This document shows, piece after piece, positions 23,621 through 32,985 of a stretch of DNA of 59,449 bases. The first letter of the stretch is position 1. Each line of letters begins with the position of its first letter. The notes under the pieces were generated by a model, which saw only the letters and a list, made by a program, of their open reading frames with translations, had not been told where the DNA came from and did not search any database. The DNA comes from Clostridia bacterium (GTDB lineage Bacteria > Bacillota > Clostridia > Oscillospirales > Acutalibacteraceae). Made by a program: the position numbers and the translations under genes. The stretch spans positions 1-59,449 of the forward strand of contig JAFSEP010000024.1 in the NCBI GenBank assembly GCA_017435665.1, in the 5' to 3' direction.

Positions 23621-25486
23621 TCATTCTCCTTTTATCAATACCGTGTATCCGATACCGTCAACAGCTACTCCGCCGTCACACTTTTCACCGCCGAGAGCAA
23701 CATCTGCGCTCTGCCATTCAGGTGAAAGATAGTAGGTTATGGCATCTGCATTACGGTTCAGTATTACCATTACTTTCTGTTTTTCGTTCTTTCTGATGTA
23801 TGCGATTACACCGTCTGCCTCAGATACGGGTTCAAATTCACCGTCAATGAATACGCTGTTACCACGTCTGAAGCTGCCAAGCTCTCTGTACCATGAGAGA
23901 AGCTCCCCGTTTTCATTTCCCCAGGGATAGCAAACACGGTTGAAGGGGTCCTTATAGCCCTCCATGCCTGCCTCGTCTCCGTAATAGAGTGAAGGCACAC
24001 CAGGAAGTGTGTACTGAATAAGAGAAGCCATTTTCATCAGCTTCACACCGAAGGCATACTGCTCGTCTGTAAGCTTCCTCTGTGATTGCCAGAGCCTGTC
24101 TCTGTATTCACAGCTTTCTCCCGCAAGCATTGTTATAGCTCTTGCCGTATCGTGAGTGCCGATATGATTCATCAGCACATTCACAACCTGAGGCGGGTAA
24201 TTCTCAAGGATGCTCATTATCTTATCCGTAAAGCCCTGAACATTTCCTGATGCCACATAGTAAATAATCGCATCAGCAAAGGGATAATTCATAACGCTGT
24301 CAAGCTGGTCACCGAGAAGATATCTGCGCCTTGCACCGTAGCTGCACTTGTTTGAAGCATCCTCCCAGACCTCACCGAGCACAAGGGCATCCTTGTTTTC
24401 CCTCTTTACAGCTGCCCTGAAAGCGTCAAGAAATTTATCGGGTAATTCGTCGGCAACGTCAAGTCTCCAGCCTTTTACCCCTGTTTTAAGCCATTTAGAG
24501 GCTATTCCGTCCTCACCGGCAATAAAGCTTATGAAATCATCCTGAGTTTCATCAACCTCAGGCAGAATATCAATACCCCACCACGAGTGATACTTCTCGG
24601 GATAATCGGTGAAATTATACCATTTATAATACGGTGACTCCTTTGACTGATAAGCTCCCACGCTGTCGTATCGTCCGTATTTATTGAAATACTTACTGTC
24701 ATCACCTGTGTGGCTGAACACACCGTCAAGGATTACGGAGATTCCGTATTTCTCAGCTTTTCTGCAAAGGCTCCTGAGGTCTTTCTCCTTACCGAGTAAG
24801 GGGTCAATTTTACCGTAATCGGCAGTATCGTATCTGTGATTTGAATTTGCCTCAAAAATCGGATTGAGATAAATACAGCTTACACCGAGAGAAGACATGT
24901 ATTCCAGCTTCTGCTCAACGCCCTTCAGGTCTCCGCCGAAATAATCGTTGTTTCTGACCTTTCCCTTTTCATCTGGCCGCCATTCGGGCTCACCGCCCCA
25001 ATCGGTACGGAGAACTCTGTCAGGTGAAACGGTTTTCTTTTCTCCCGAGCAATTGAATCTGTCGGGAAAAATCTGATAGATAATACCGCCCTTGAGCCAA
25101 TCGGGAGTTTCAAAGCTATCCTTATATACGGTCAGCTGAAACTCTTTTTCTGTCTCACCTAAGACACCTATGCCCTTACCCGAATCGGTTATTACTGTTG
25201 AGCCCCAGGAGGTTCTGCATTCAAAGAAGTACCAATACAGACCCTCCTGTGCAGGAGTATAATCAAGGGTCCACCATTCTTCATCGGCACCTTCCATTCG
25301 AAGCCATGTAAAGCTGTTGCGGAAGCCCTCTTTTCTTGTTTCTTTATCGTTTCTTACTACAAGATTAACACCCGTACAGCACATAGCACGGGGCAAAACT
25401 ATATTAAAGGTGACTGTTTCACCCTGCTTTATTGCCCCGAATTTGCTTTTATGGAGACTGTTTCGGGAGTTATAGGGAATATACAT
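23621..25486 (-). CDS. GH13 cyclomaltodextrinase/neopullulanase-like enzyme
   Basis: About 621 residues, intracellular (no signal peptide). It is expected to hydrolyse cyclodextrins, maltooligosaccharides or pullulan fragments. A beta-sandwich N-terminal domain (about 1-130, CBM34-like by position) precedes the catalytic barrel: GIIYQIFPDRF, DGVFSHTG, GWRLDVADE with the nucleophile Asp, LGEVWED with the acid/base Glu, and NHIGTHDTAR with the third Asp. The frame opens at 25504, but GAGAGGA precedes the second ATG at 25486, which is taken as the start. It works naturally with the alpha-glucosidase at 14.6 kb in alpha-glucan use. Confidence 0.85.
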   Translation of the reverse strand: MYIPYNSRNSLHKSKFGAIKQGETVTFNIVLPRAMCCTGVNLVVRNDKETRKEGFRNSFTWLRMEGADEEWWTLDYTPAQEGLYWYFFECRTSWGSTVITDSGKGIGVLGETEKEFQLTVYKDSFETPDWLKGGIIYQIFPDRFNCSGEKKTVSPDRVLRTDWGGEPEWRPDEKGKVRNNDYFGGDLKGVEQKLEYMSSLGVSCIYLNPIFEANSNHRYDTADYGKIDPLLGKEKDLRSLCRKAEKYGISVILDGVFSHTGDDSKYFNKYGRYDSVGAYQSKESPYYKWYNFTDYPEKYHSWWGIDILPEVDETQDDFISFIAGEDGIASKWLKTGVKGWRLDVADELPDKFLDAFRAAVKRENKDALVLGEVWEDASNKCSYGARRRYLLGDQLDSVMNYPFADAIIYYVASGNVQGFTDKIMSILENYPPQVVNVLMNHIGTHDTARAITMLAGESCEYRDRLWQSQRKLTDEQYAFGVKLMKMASLIQYTLPGVPSLYYGDEAGMEGYKDPFNRVCYPWGNENGELLSWYRELGSFRRGNSVFIDGEFEPVSEADGVIAYIRKNEKQKVMVILNRNADAITYYLSPEWQSADVALGGEKCDGGVAVDGIGYTVLIKGE

Positions 25487-25565
25487 ATTTATTTCCTCTC
25501 TCATATTACATATGGGTTATACATATAAATCATAATGAAATAAAAAAGAACAGTTGGTGATTTAT

Positions 25566-26117
25566 ATGTTTGTATTCTCATTAAGGGGCGATAAGCTCAA
25601 AAAAGCCATGGTAACGGTACTTGCCGTTGTGGCAGTATTTGCTGCAGTTTTCATTTTCACTCAGAACGGTTCACGGGGTGCCACGCCATCATCAAAAAAC
25701 GGAATGAATCTCAAAGCCTCCGACGCCGCTGAAAGAATTGCTTTTCTTTCACAGTTCGGTTGGCAGGTGTCCGAAGACCCTCTTGAGGTCAGCGAAATTA
25801 TCATTCCCTATGAATTTGATGAAACCTACACAAAGTATAACGAGCTTCAGAAGGAACAGGACTTTGACCTCTCCGATTATAAGGGCATCCGTGTAAAAAA
25901 GTGGACATATGAGGTGCTGAACTATCCCTCATACGAAAACTCCGACGGTATTATACGTGCCAATATCCTCGTTTATGACGGCCACGTCATAGGAGGTGAC
26001 GTCTGCAATATAGAGCTTGACGGCTTTATGCAGGGTTTCAGCTTGCCGGGTGAAAACACCTCTGAAGAAAGCACTCAACCCGAAGCATCTCAGGCTGAAA
26101 CAACCCAAGCATCATAA
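25566..26117 (+). CDS. DUF4830-type membrane-anchored protein
   Basis: About 183 residues. One N-terminal transmembrane helix (AMVTVLAVVAVFAAVFIF) precedes an extracellular domain with the pattern FGWQVSEDPLEVSEIIIPYE, YNELQKEQDFDLSDYKG, then a GGDVCNIELDGFM segment, which recalls the DUF4830 family of clostridial surface proteins. The tail is Ser/Thr/Glu/Gln-rich. The start is uncertain: the frame opens with TTG 25554, but ATG 25566 follows a weak GGTG and is preferred. Function unknown. It shares a bidirectional terminator with hflX. Confidence 0.7.
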   Translation: MFVFSLRGDKLKKAMVTVLAVVAVFAAVFIFTQNGSRGATPSSKNGMNLKASDAAERIAFLSQFGWQVSEDPLEVSEIIIPYEFDETYTKYNELQKEQDFDLSDYKGIRVKKWTYEVLNYPSYENSDGIIRANILVYDGHVIGGDVCNIELDGFMQGFSLPGENTSEESTQPEASQAETTQAS

Positions 26118-26124
26118 TATCTGT

Positions 26125-26152
26125 TAAAGTGTACCAAACGGTACACTTTAAT
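26125..26152. terminator. Bidirectional terminator
   Basis: AAAGTGTACC-AAAC-GGTACACTTT, between convergent DUF4830 and hflX genes. Confidence 0.7.
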
Positions 26153-26156
26153 TATA

Positions 26157-27413
26157 TCAGAATAGCCGTGTTACCCAATCCTTATATCTTTCAAGAAGGC
26201 TTATTTCAACGGTTGCCACCATTCGCAGACCGTTTTCCGTGTATTCCTCTTCCTCAACAGCAGAATCTCTGCGTATTTCCGCAGCTATTGCACCCGCCGA
26301 AAAAGGAATAAGCAATTCTGTCTTTTTACGTGTGGGCGGAAGCTCCTTTGTTATCCTTTCAAGAAGCTCATCAAGACCCCTTCCCTCAAGTGCAGAAATC
26401 ATAACGGTTTTGCCGAAGGTGGGCATAGCATAGACGTTACCCACAAGGTCACACTTATTCATAACGGAAATAACAGGCTTGTCTGCACAGCCAAGCTCAT
26501 CAAGCAGCTTTCTCGTAACCTCAAGATGCTCTGCACAGTGCTCATCACTTGCATCGCATACATTGAGGATAATTGTGGCGCTGCTTGCTTCCTCAAGAGT
26601 TGACTTGAAGGCTTCAACAAGGTGGTGGGGAAGCCTTCTGACAAGTCCTACCGTGTCAATAAGCATAACCGTTCTTCCGTCGGGAAGGGTCAATGCTCTT
26701 GATGTAGGATCAAGGGTAGCGAAAAGCATATTTTCTGCAAGCACACCTGCATTGGTCAGCCTGTTCATAAGAGTTGACTTGCCTGCATTTGTGTATCCCA
26801 CAACCGCAACCGTCTGTATTCCGTCCTTTTCCCGTCGCTGTCTGTGGCGGGTCCTTCTTTTTTCAACCTCCTTGAGCTCCTGCTCAAGAGCCTGAATTCT
26901 TCGCCTGATATGACGTTTATCGCTTTCAAGCTTTGTTTCACCGGGACCTCTTGTGCCGATACCGCCACCAAGCCTTGAAAGCTGAGTGCCGAGGCCGCCC
27001 AGTCTCGGTAATGCATATCTCAGCTGAGCAAGCTCAACCTGAAGCTTACCTTCACTTGAACGTGCTCTTGAAGCGAAGATGTCAAGAATAAGGGTTGTTC
27101 TGTCGATTACCCTCACCCTTGTGAGAGTCTCAAGGTTTCTCTGCTGAGACGGTGTAAGCTCACAGTCGAAAATCAGCAGGTCAACGTCGTTGCTCTGTAT
27201 AAAAGCGATAATCTCGCTGAGCTTTCCCTTGCCCACATAAATTGAGGCTTCAGGTCTTTCTTTTTTCTGGATAACCTTTGCGATAACCTCCGCACCCGCA
27301 GTTCTTGCAAGCTCTTCAAGCTCATCAATAGAAACCTCAGCATCAAAGTCACCTGTATCAACACTTATGAGCATCGCCTGCTCGGGTCTTTCGCTGTTTT
27401 CATAAATACGCAT
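26157..27413 (-). CDS. hflX: GTPase HflX
   Basis: 418 residues. HflX binds ribosomes and splits stalled or heat-damaged ones. The N-terminal domain ends in the glycine-rich segment LGGLGTQLSRLGGGIGTRGP and GETKLESDKR, followed by a coiled coil and the G domain: GYTNAGKST (G1), LDPTSR (G2), DTVGLVRRLP (G3) and NKCDLV (G4). A short C-terminal domain follows. It lies 27 nt after the M24 peptidase gene in a yqeG - peptidase - hflX run. Confidence 0.93.
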   Translation of the reverse strand: MRIYENSERPEQAMLISVDTGDFDAEVSIDELEELARTAGAEVIAKVIQKKERPEASIYVGKGKLSEIIAFIQSNDVDLLIFDCELTPSQQRNLETLTRVRVIDRTTLILDIFASRARSSEGKLQVELAQLRYALPRLGGLGTQLSRLGGGIGTRGPGETKLESDKRHIRRRIQALEQELKEVEKRRTRHRQRREKDGIQTVAVVGYTNAGKSTLMNRLTNAGVLAENMLFATLDPTSRALTLPDGRTVMLIDTVGLVRRLPHHLVEAFKSTLEEASSATIILNVCDASDEHCAEHLEVTRKLLDELGCADKPVISVMNKCDLVGNVYAMPTFGKTVMISALEGRGLDELLERITKELPPTRKKTELLIPFSAGAIAAEIRRDSAVEEEEYTENGLRMVATVEISLLERYKDWVTRLF

Positions 27414-27440
27414 AAGGTCACCGCCTTTTTCTTAGTATTG

Positions 27441-28505
27441 TTATATTATAATCAGCTCTTTCGGACAAACGGTAAGATTTTCATAGCCGTCATCCGTTAT
27501 AAAAGCCATATCTTCAATTCTTACACCGAATTTGCCCGGTAGGTAAATACCCGGCTCATTTGTCACAAGGATGCCTGACTCAAGTACCTTTTTACCAAAG
27601 GGTGAGAGCCTCGGTTCTTCGTGAATTTCAATGCCGACACCGTGACCCAAGCCGTGCCCGAAGTAATCACCGTAGCCGGCCTGAGTGATAACATCTCTTG
27701 CCGCCTTGTCAACGTCGGCACAGGGTATACCCGGCCTCATAACGGCAAAGGCCTCCGTCTGTGCCTTCAGAACGGTGTCATAAACCTCTTTTTGCTCCCG
27801 GCTGACATTACCGACTGCAATAGTTCTTGTCATATCGCTGTGGTAGCCGTCAACAACTGCACCGTAATCCATAGTGATAAAATCCCCGTTCTGTATCTTT
27901 CTCATACCGGGCACTCCGTGAGGCATTGATGTCTTTTCACCGCTGACTGCGATTGTCTCAAAGGAAAGAGCATCTGCGCCGTTTCTGAGCATAAAATAGT
28001 CAAGCTCCAATCCGATTTCCCTTTCGGTCATACCGACCTTTATAAAACCGAGGATATGCTCAAAAGCCTTTTCGGCTATTCTCTGAGCCTTGATAACAAG
28101 GTCGATTTCTGCTCTGCTCTTTATCAGTCTGATGGACTCGATTGCATTTTCTAAGGAGTTATCTGTCTCAAATTCGACATTTATTCCTGACGAATACATT
28201 GCCAGCTGTCTGAGAGTAATCCTGCCTGATTCAACTGCAAGCTTCTTTATTCCTAATTCTTCCACAACGGGAACAATGCTTTCCTTTATGCTTTTGAATA
28301 AAAGCACCTCGTCACAGTCTACGCATTGCTGCTGTGCCGCTTCTATATATCTGCTGTCTGTCAGAAATACTGCCTTCTCTGCAGTAACTATAAGGAAGCC
28401 GTCGCTTGAGGGAAATGCGGTAAAATATCTTCTGTTTTCTTCGCTGACAATAAACGCAGCATAATCCTTATCCTGAAGGAAGCTTTTAAGTTTGCCTATA
28501 TTCAT
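27441..28505 (-). CDS. M24 family metallopeptidase (Xaa-Pro aminopeptidase/dipeptidase)
   Basis: 354 residues. An N-terminal creatinase-like domain precedes a pita-bread catalytic domain with five metal ligands: the two Asp of DYGAVVDGYHSDMTRT, the His of GHGLGHGVGIEIHE, and the Glu of TNEPGIY and RIEDM. Such enzymes remove residues N-terminal to proline from peptides in the cytoplasm. Its ATG overlaps the stop of yqeG in ATGA, indicating translational coupling. Aminopeptidase versus dipeptidase specificity cannot be settled from sequence. Confidence 0.88.
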   Translation of the reverse strand: MNIGKLKSFLQDKDYAAFIVSEENRRYFTAFPSSDGFLIVTAEKAVFLTDSRYIEAAQQQCVDCDEVLLFKSIKESIVPVVEELGIKKLAVESGRITLRQLAMYSSGINVEFETDNSLENAIESIRLIKSRAEIDLVIKAQRIAEKAFEHILGFIKVGMTEREIGLELDYFMLRNGADALSFETIAVSGEKTSMPHGVPGMRKIQNGDFITMDYGAVVDGYHSDMTRTIAVGNVSREQKEVYDTVLKAQTEAFAVMRPGIPCADVDKAARDVITQAGYGDYFGHGLGHGVGIEIHEEPRLSPFGKKVLESGILVTNEPGIYLPGKFGVRIEDMAFITDDGYENLTVCPKELIII

Positions 28506-29059
28506 TTTTTCACAACCTCTTTCACCTTGTGAGGTACACCGGTCTGCTTTTCAAGCTCTGCTATAAGCCTTCTGACCGGCTTTTCCTTCATTCTTCTGTA
28601 TTTATAGAAAAAGTAAAAGCTGAGCTCAGTCTTTGCAGGGTCAACAAGAACGGATACACCGCCTGCGGTATTGGCACCCTTCACATCGGAAAAAACCTGA
28701 TCACCTATGAAAGCGATTTCTTCAACCTTCAGGTCAAGCATCTCGGCAATTTTGAAAAATCCGTCTGTTGCAGGCTTGTTTGCCATTGAGATACATCTGA
28801 GACCTGTCTTCTTTGCAACACGGTTAGCCCTGCCTGTTGTGGCATTTGAAAGAATAACGATAGGTATTCCGCTTTGCTTGACGTTGCTTATCCATTTTTC
28901 GCAGTCACCGATAAACTTGGTTGTAGCGTCATAGCAAATCGTATTATCAATATCAACCGCAACAGCTTTTACCTCCCAGGAAAGAATATCCTGAACGCTG
29001 ATTTTATCGGCTCTTTCATAATGATAATGAGGTATAAGAATATCGTCAATCCGTTTCAT
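28502..29059 (-). CDS. yqeG: YqeG family HAD phosphatase
   Basis: About 185 residues. A HAD-IIIA fold with VDIDNT (nucleophile Asp and the second Asp), ILSNAT (motif II), the Lys of NKPATDGF (motif III) and FIGDQVFSDVKGAN (motif IV). YqeG-type phosphatases are conserved in Firmicutes; the Bacillus relative is linked to phosphatidylglycerol phosphate or ribosome-associated functions, not firmly settled. The frame opens at 29089, but GAGGAGG eight nt before ATG 29059 fixes the start. It is followed by the M24 peptidase with a 4-nt overlap. Confidence 0.85.
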   Translation of the reverse strand: MKRIDDILIPHYHYERADKISVQDILSWEVKAVAVDIDNTICYDATTKFIGDCEKWISNVKQSGIPIVILSNATTGRANRVAKKTGLRCISMANKPATDGFFKIAEMLDLKVEEIAFIGDQVFSDVKGANTAGGVSVLVDPAKTELSFYFFYKYRRMKEKPVRRLIAELEKQTGVPHKVKEVVKK

Positions 29060-29108
29060 AGTATAATCCTCCTCAGCTTTACAATGCACATATTGTCTTT
29101 AACAAACT

Positions 29109-29146
29109 AAAAGAGACAGCAAATTCAGGGATTTGCTGTCTCTTAT
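29109..29146 (-). terminator. Terminator between rpsU and yqeG
   Basis: AAGAGACAGCAAAT pairs with ATTTGCTGTCTCTT. It ends the rpsU transcript; T-rich flanks lie on both sides. The 29147-29293 interval holds nothing else recognised. Confidence 0.8.
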
Positions 29147-29293
29147 TTGTTAGAAATTTTCTAAAGAGAAACGCTGCACGGAAATTTGCGATTTCAATGC
29201 AATAAGGTTAAAAGAGGACTTGTCCGCTTTTAAACACAACAACCTGAAAACACAGATTTTATGCTGTTTCTTCCCTGCGGTGTTGCCACAGTC

Positions 29294-29470
29294 TTACTTG
29301 AACTTTCTCTTACGAGCAGCTTCAGACTTCTTCTTTCTGGCAACAGAAGGCTTTTCGTAGTGTTCTCTCTTACGTACTTCCTGGATGATACCATCTCTTG
29401 AAGTCTGTCTCTTAAAACGTCTGAGAGCACTGTCTAAAGATTCATTTTCTTTAACTTTTACCTGACTCAT
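29294..29470 (-). CDS. rpsU: 30S ribosomal protein S21
   Basis: 58 residues, below common length cut-offs. It reads [20 protein letters not shown], then [20 protein letters not shown] and a very basic tail [13 protein letters not shown], the full S21 family pattern. S21 sits near the anti-Shine-Dalgarno region of the small subunit. GGAGGGA precedes ATG, and a perfect consensus promoter lies upstream, so it is its own transcription unit behind leuS. Confidence 0.95.
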   Translation of the reverse strand: MSQVKVKENESLDSALRRFKRQTSRDGIIQEVRKREHYEKPSVARKKKSEAARKRKFK

Positions 29471-29529
29471 TTATTTCCCTCCCTCCGCCTGTTTAGCAGG
29501 GGTATATTTCCACATAAGGATACTCTGCT

Positions 29530-29558
29530 ATTATATATCAAAGCCTTATGATTGTCAA
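29530..29558 (-). promoter_or_regulatory. Consensus promoter of rpsU
   Basis: On the minus strand TTGACA (29558-29553), 17-nt spacer, TATAAT (29535-29530). It is a perfect sigma-A consensus. Confidence 0.92.
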
Positions 29559-29597
29559 TAGCCCATTAATAAAAACTGTATATAAAAAGATGAAATT

Positions 29598-32003
29598 TTA
29601 TTTAACAACAATATTTACCAGCTTACCCTTGACATAAAGCTCCTTGACGATTGTCTTGCCTGCAATAAGCTCGGCTATCTTTTCGTCAGCTTTTACAAGA
29701 GCAAGAACGTCATCCTGCTCAATATCAGCGGGAACATTGAACTTAGCCTTAACCTTACCGTTGATCTGAGCTACGATTTCGATAGTTGCATCAACGCACT
29801 TGCTTTCATCATAGTCAACCCACTCACCGTTTGCAAGCATACCGTCAAAGCCGTTCATTTCCCACATTTCCTCTGTAACGTGAGGTGCAAAGGGATTGAG
29901 CAATGTCAGAAAGGTTTTCAGTTCCTTCTTTGTAACTGAGCCTGCATCGTAAATCTGGTTGAGAAGTGTCATAAGAGCAGCAATAGCTGTGTTGTACTTG
30001 AGGCTTTCGATATCCTCAGAAACCTTCTTGATTGTCTTGTTGAAGGAAACCTCAAGCTTCTGTGAGTATTCGTCACCGTCAACAAGAATTTCGTTAAGGT
30101 TCCATACTCTGTCAATAAATCTCTTACAGCCCTTTACGCTGTCCTGCGACCAGGGTGCTGCCTTTTCGTAGTCACCCATAAACAATACGTATGTACGAAG
30201 TACGTCTGCACCGTAGGATTCAACAACCTCGTTGGGATCAATAACATTACCTCTTGACTTACTCATCTTCACACCGTCGGGACCGAGAATAAGACCCTGA
30301 GCAGTTCTCTTTGCGTAAGGCTCTGAATAGGGAACAAGACCTAAATCGTAAAGGAACTTATACCAGAAGCGTGAATAGATAAGGTGACGTGTAACGTGCT
30401 CCATACCGCCGTTGTACCAGTCAACGGGCATCCAATATTTAAGCTTTTCGGCATTTGCGAATTCTTCGTTGTTCTTCGGGTCGATATATCTTAAAAAATA
30501 CCAGGATGAGCCTGCCCACTGAGGCATTGTGTCTGTCTCTCTCTTTGCAGGCTGACCGCACTTGGGACAGGTGCAGTTTACGTAGGAATCAATCTTTGCA
30601 AGAGGGCTTTCACCGTCTGTGCCCGGCTCAAAGTTATCAACCTGAGGCAGTTTAAGAGGAAGCTCTTCATAGGGAACAGCAACCATACCGCAATGCTCAC
30701 AGTGAACAATGGGAATGGGCTCGCCCCAATAGCGCTGTCTGTTGAATGCCCAGTCCTTCATCTTATACTGAACACCGGCTTCGCCTATGCCCTTTTCCTG
30801 AAGGAACTCAAGCATCTTTGCGATTGAATCCTTCTTGTTTGTATATCCGTTAAGGAAGTCTGAGTTGACCATATCACCGTCGCCTGTATATGCTTCAACC
30901 TCAATATCACCGCCCTTGATAACCTCGATGATATCAATACCGAACTTCTTTGCGAATTCATAGTCACGCTGGTCGTGTGCAGGAACGGCCATAATAGCGC
31001 CTGTACCGTAGCCCATCATAACGTAGTCTGATATGTAAATGGGAATTTCCTTGCCGTTTACGGGGTTGATTGCTGAAAGACCGTCAAGTCTTACACCTGT
31101 CTTATCCTTTACAAGCTGAGTTCTTTCAAACTCTGTCTTCTTTGCACACTCTGCCTTGTATGCTTCAATTTCATCTGTGTTCTTCAGCATATGGCTGTAC
31201 TTTTCAAGAAGAGGATGCTCGGGAGCCATAACCATAAAGGTTACACCGAAGAGTGTATCGGGACGGGTTGTGTAAATCTTGAGAAGCTCATCTGTGCCCT
31301 TGATACTGAACTGAACAAATGCACCAACTGACTTACCGATCCAGTTTCTCTGCTGAAGCTCAACGTTGGGAAGGTAATCAACCTCCTTGAGACCTTCAAG
31401 AAGCTTGTCTGCATATTCTGTAATTCTCAGGTACCATACGTCCTTTGACTTCTGAACAATATCGCTGTGGCAGATATCGCACTTGCCTCCCTGAGAGTCC
31501 TCGTTTGAAAGAACAACCTTACATGAGGGGCAATAGTTTACAAGGGTCTTATCTCTGAAGGCAAGACCGTTTTCGAACATCTTGAGGAAAATCCACTGTG
31601 TCCACTTATAGTAATCCTCTTCAGTTGTATCGATAACTCTGTCCCAGTCAAATGAGAAGCCGACCTTCTTGAGCTGAGAAGTGAACTTCTCAATGTTCAT
31701 ATCGGTAACCTTTCTGGGATGAATACCTGTCTTTATAGCATAGTTTTCCGTGGGAAGACCGTAAGCGTCGAAGCCGATGGGGAAAAGCACGTTATAGCCC
31801 TGCATTCTTCTCTTTCTTGAAACGACCTCAAGACCTGAGTAAGCCTTGATATGACCTACGTGCATACCGGCACCGCTGGGATACGGGAACTCAACAAGGC
31901 CGTAGAACTTAGGCTTATCAAACTCATCAACTGCCTTGAATACGCCTGTTTCCTCCCATTTTTTCTGCCATTTTTCTTCCGCTGATTTGAAATCGTATCT
32001 CAT
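29598..32003 (-). CDS. leuS: Leucyl-tRNA synthetase
   Basis: 801 residues, the bacterial LeuRS length. It charges tRNA-Leu. The class I signatures are HVGH (48-51) within YPSGAGMHVGH and KMSKSRGN (about residue 575). The zinc-binding CPSC...CDIC and CEHC...CPKC segments and the CP1 editing domain (TTRPDTLFG, AVPAHDQRD) are present. It is the last gene of the long 46.2-29.6 kb block, 21 nt after rsfS. No T-box leader precedes it because it is internal to the operon. Confidence 0.97.
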   Translation of the reverse strand: MRYDFKSAEEKWQKKWEETGVFKAVDEFDKPKFYGLVEFPYPSGAGMHVGHIKAYSGLEVVSRKRRMQGYNVLFPIGFDAYGLPTENYAIKTGIHPRKVTDMNIEKFTSQLKKVGFSFDWDRVIDTTEEDYYKWTQWIFLKMFENGLAFRDKTLVNYCPSCKVVLSNEDSQGGKCDICHSDIVQKSKDVWYLRITEYADKLLEGLKEVDYLPNVELQQRNWIGKSVGAFVQFSIKGTDELLKIYTTRPDTLFGVTFMVMAPEHPLLEKYSHMLKNTDEIEAYKAECAKKTEFERTQLVKDKTGVRLDGLSAINPVNGKEIPIYISDYVMMGYGTGAIMAVPAHDQRDYEFAKKFGIDIIEVIKGGDIEVEAYTGDGDMVNSDFLNGYTNKKDSIAKMLEFLQEKGIGEAGVQYKMKDWAFNRQRYWGEPIPIVHCEHCGMVAVPYEELPLKLPQVDNFEPGTDGESPLAKIDSYVNCTCPKCGQPAKRETDTMPQWAGSSWYFLRYIDPKNNEEFANAEKLKYWMPVDWYNGGMEHVTRHLIYSRFWYKFLYDLGLVPYSEPYAKRTAQGLILGPDGVKMSKSRGNVIDPNEVVESYGADVLRTYVLFMGDYEKAAPWSQDSVKGCKRFIDRVWNLNEILVDGDEYSQKLEVSFNKTIKKVSEDIESLKYNTAIAALMTLLNQIYDAGSVTKKELKTFLTLLNPFAPHVTEEMWEMNGFDGMLANGEWVDYDESKCVDATIEIVAQINGKVKAKFNVPADIEQDDVLALVKADEKIAELIAGKTIVKELYVKGKLVNIVVK

Positions 32004-32024
32004 AGTTTTTCTATCCTTTCAGAA

Positions 32025-32381
32025 TTAGTCCTCTGTGATTAAATCGCTGATATCCACAGGTGTTGCATCACTCCACAGACGCTCTAAGTCATAATACTCT
32101 CTTGTTTCTCTTGTGAATATATGAACTAAGACATCACTGTAATCAAGCAGTATCCAGCCTGTTGCCTTACCTGTGATTTTAAAGGGTTCAACACCCTGTT
32201 TTGACATTTCGAACTCAACATCTCCCGCAAGGGACTTAACGTGAGTGTTTGAAGTACCGTTTACGATAACAAAGTAGTCACCGATAATGGTCTTCTCTGC
32301 AATTTCAAGTGCCATAATATCAATACCCTTTTTCTCGTCGAGTATTTTCACTACTGCCCTTGCCTTCTCAAGACTTGTCAT
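32025..32381 (-). CDS. rsfS: Ribosomal silencing factor RsfS
   Basis: 118 residues. RsfS binds L14 and blocks subunit joining when nutrients are short. The family core is visible as AVKILDEKKGIDIMALEI, DYFVIVNGTSNTHVKSLA and WILLDYSDVLVHIFTRETREYYDLERLW. Two in-frame ATG codons lie near the end of yqeK; AAGGA is eight nt before the second (32381), which is preferred over 32387. The yqeK-rsfS order is conserved in Firmicutes. Confidence 0.93.
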   Translation of the reverse strand: MTSLEKARAVVKILDEKKGIDIMALEIAEKTIIGDYFVIVNGTSNTHVKSLAGDVEFEMSKQGVEPFKITGKATGWILLDYSDVLVHIFTRETREYYDLERLWSDATPVDISDLITED

Positions 32382-32985
32382 TTTCATCTTCCTTTCCGTA
32401 ATTATCTATTGTAACTGATTTTTCTATTAATTCATTATAAAGTGCAACACTATCCGGATGAAGCACCTGTCTTTTTTTCACAAGGTCGGGTATGCAGAAG
32501 TCCACTGCAAACAGACACGCCTTGTCAAGACTTTCATAGGCAAGCTCTCTCATATAGTCAACGCCCGGGAATTTTCTCTCAAATGAGACAAAATCCGCCA
32601 CATAAACTATCTTTTCAAGGGTAGTCATTCCTGCTTTTCCCGTTGTGTGATAACGGACTGCGGAAATGATTTCCTCATCCTCAAAGCCAAGCTCATCCCT
32701 TATATAAACGCTTCCTGATATGGCGTGGTGAAGCTTAGGATTATTCTTTTCTTCCAAGCTCAGTATTATACCACCATTTTCAATAATTTGCAACTGTTCA
32801 ACCCCATCAGTATTCTTCGTTATATCGTGAACAAGACCTGCAATATAGGCTCTGTGAGTATCTTCTCCGTGTTTTTCAGCAAGTATCCTTGCCATTTCAG
32901 CCACGCCCAGAGAATGATTGAATCTGTAATCGTCAAGTCTCTCTCTCAGGAGAACTGTAAGCTTCTCTGCATCATATTTACACAT
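32368..32985 (-). CDS. yqeK: HD-domain phosphohydrolase YqeK (Ap4A hydrolase type)
   Basis: About 205 residues. An HD domain is shown by NHSLGVAEMA, GLVHDIT with the His-Asp pair, LHHAISG and AVRYHTTGK. The family symmetrically hydrolyses diadenosine tetraphosphate, an alarmone-like nucleotide, in Firmicutes. The frame opens upstream at 33027; ATG 32985, inside the last codons of nadD and behind AGAGGC, is preferred. The nadD-yqeK-rsfS order is a conserved neighbourhood. Confidence 0.88.
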   Translation of the reverse strand: MCKYDAEKLTVLLRERLDDYRFNHSLGVAEMARILAEKHGEDTHRAYIAGLVHDITKNTDGVEQLQIIENGGIILSLEEKNNPKLHHAISGSVYIRDELGFEDEEIISAVRYHTTGKAGMTTLEKIVYVADFVSFERKFPGVDYMRELAYESLDKACLFAVDFCIPDLVKKRQVLHPDSVALYNELIEKSVTIDNYGKEDENDKS

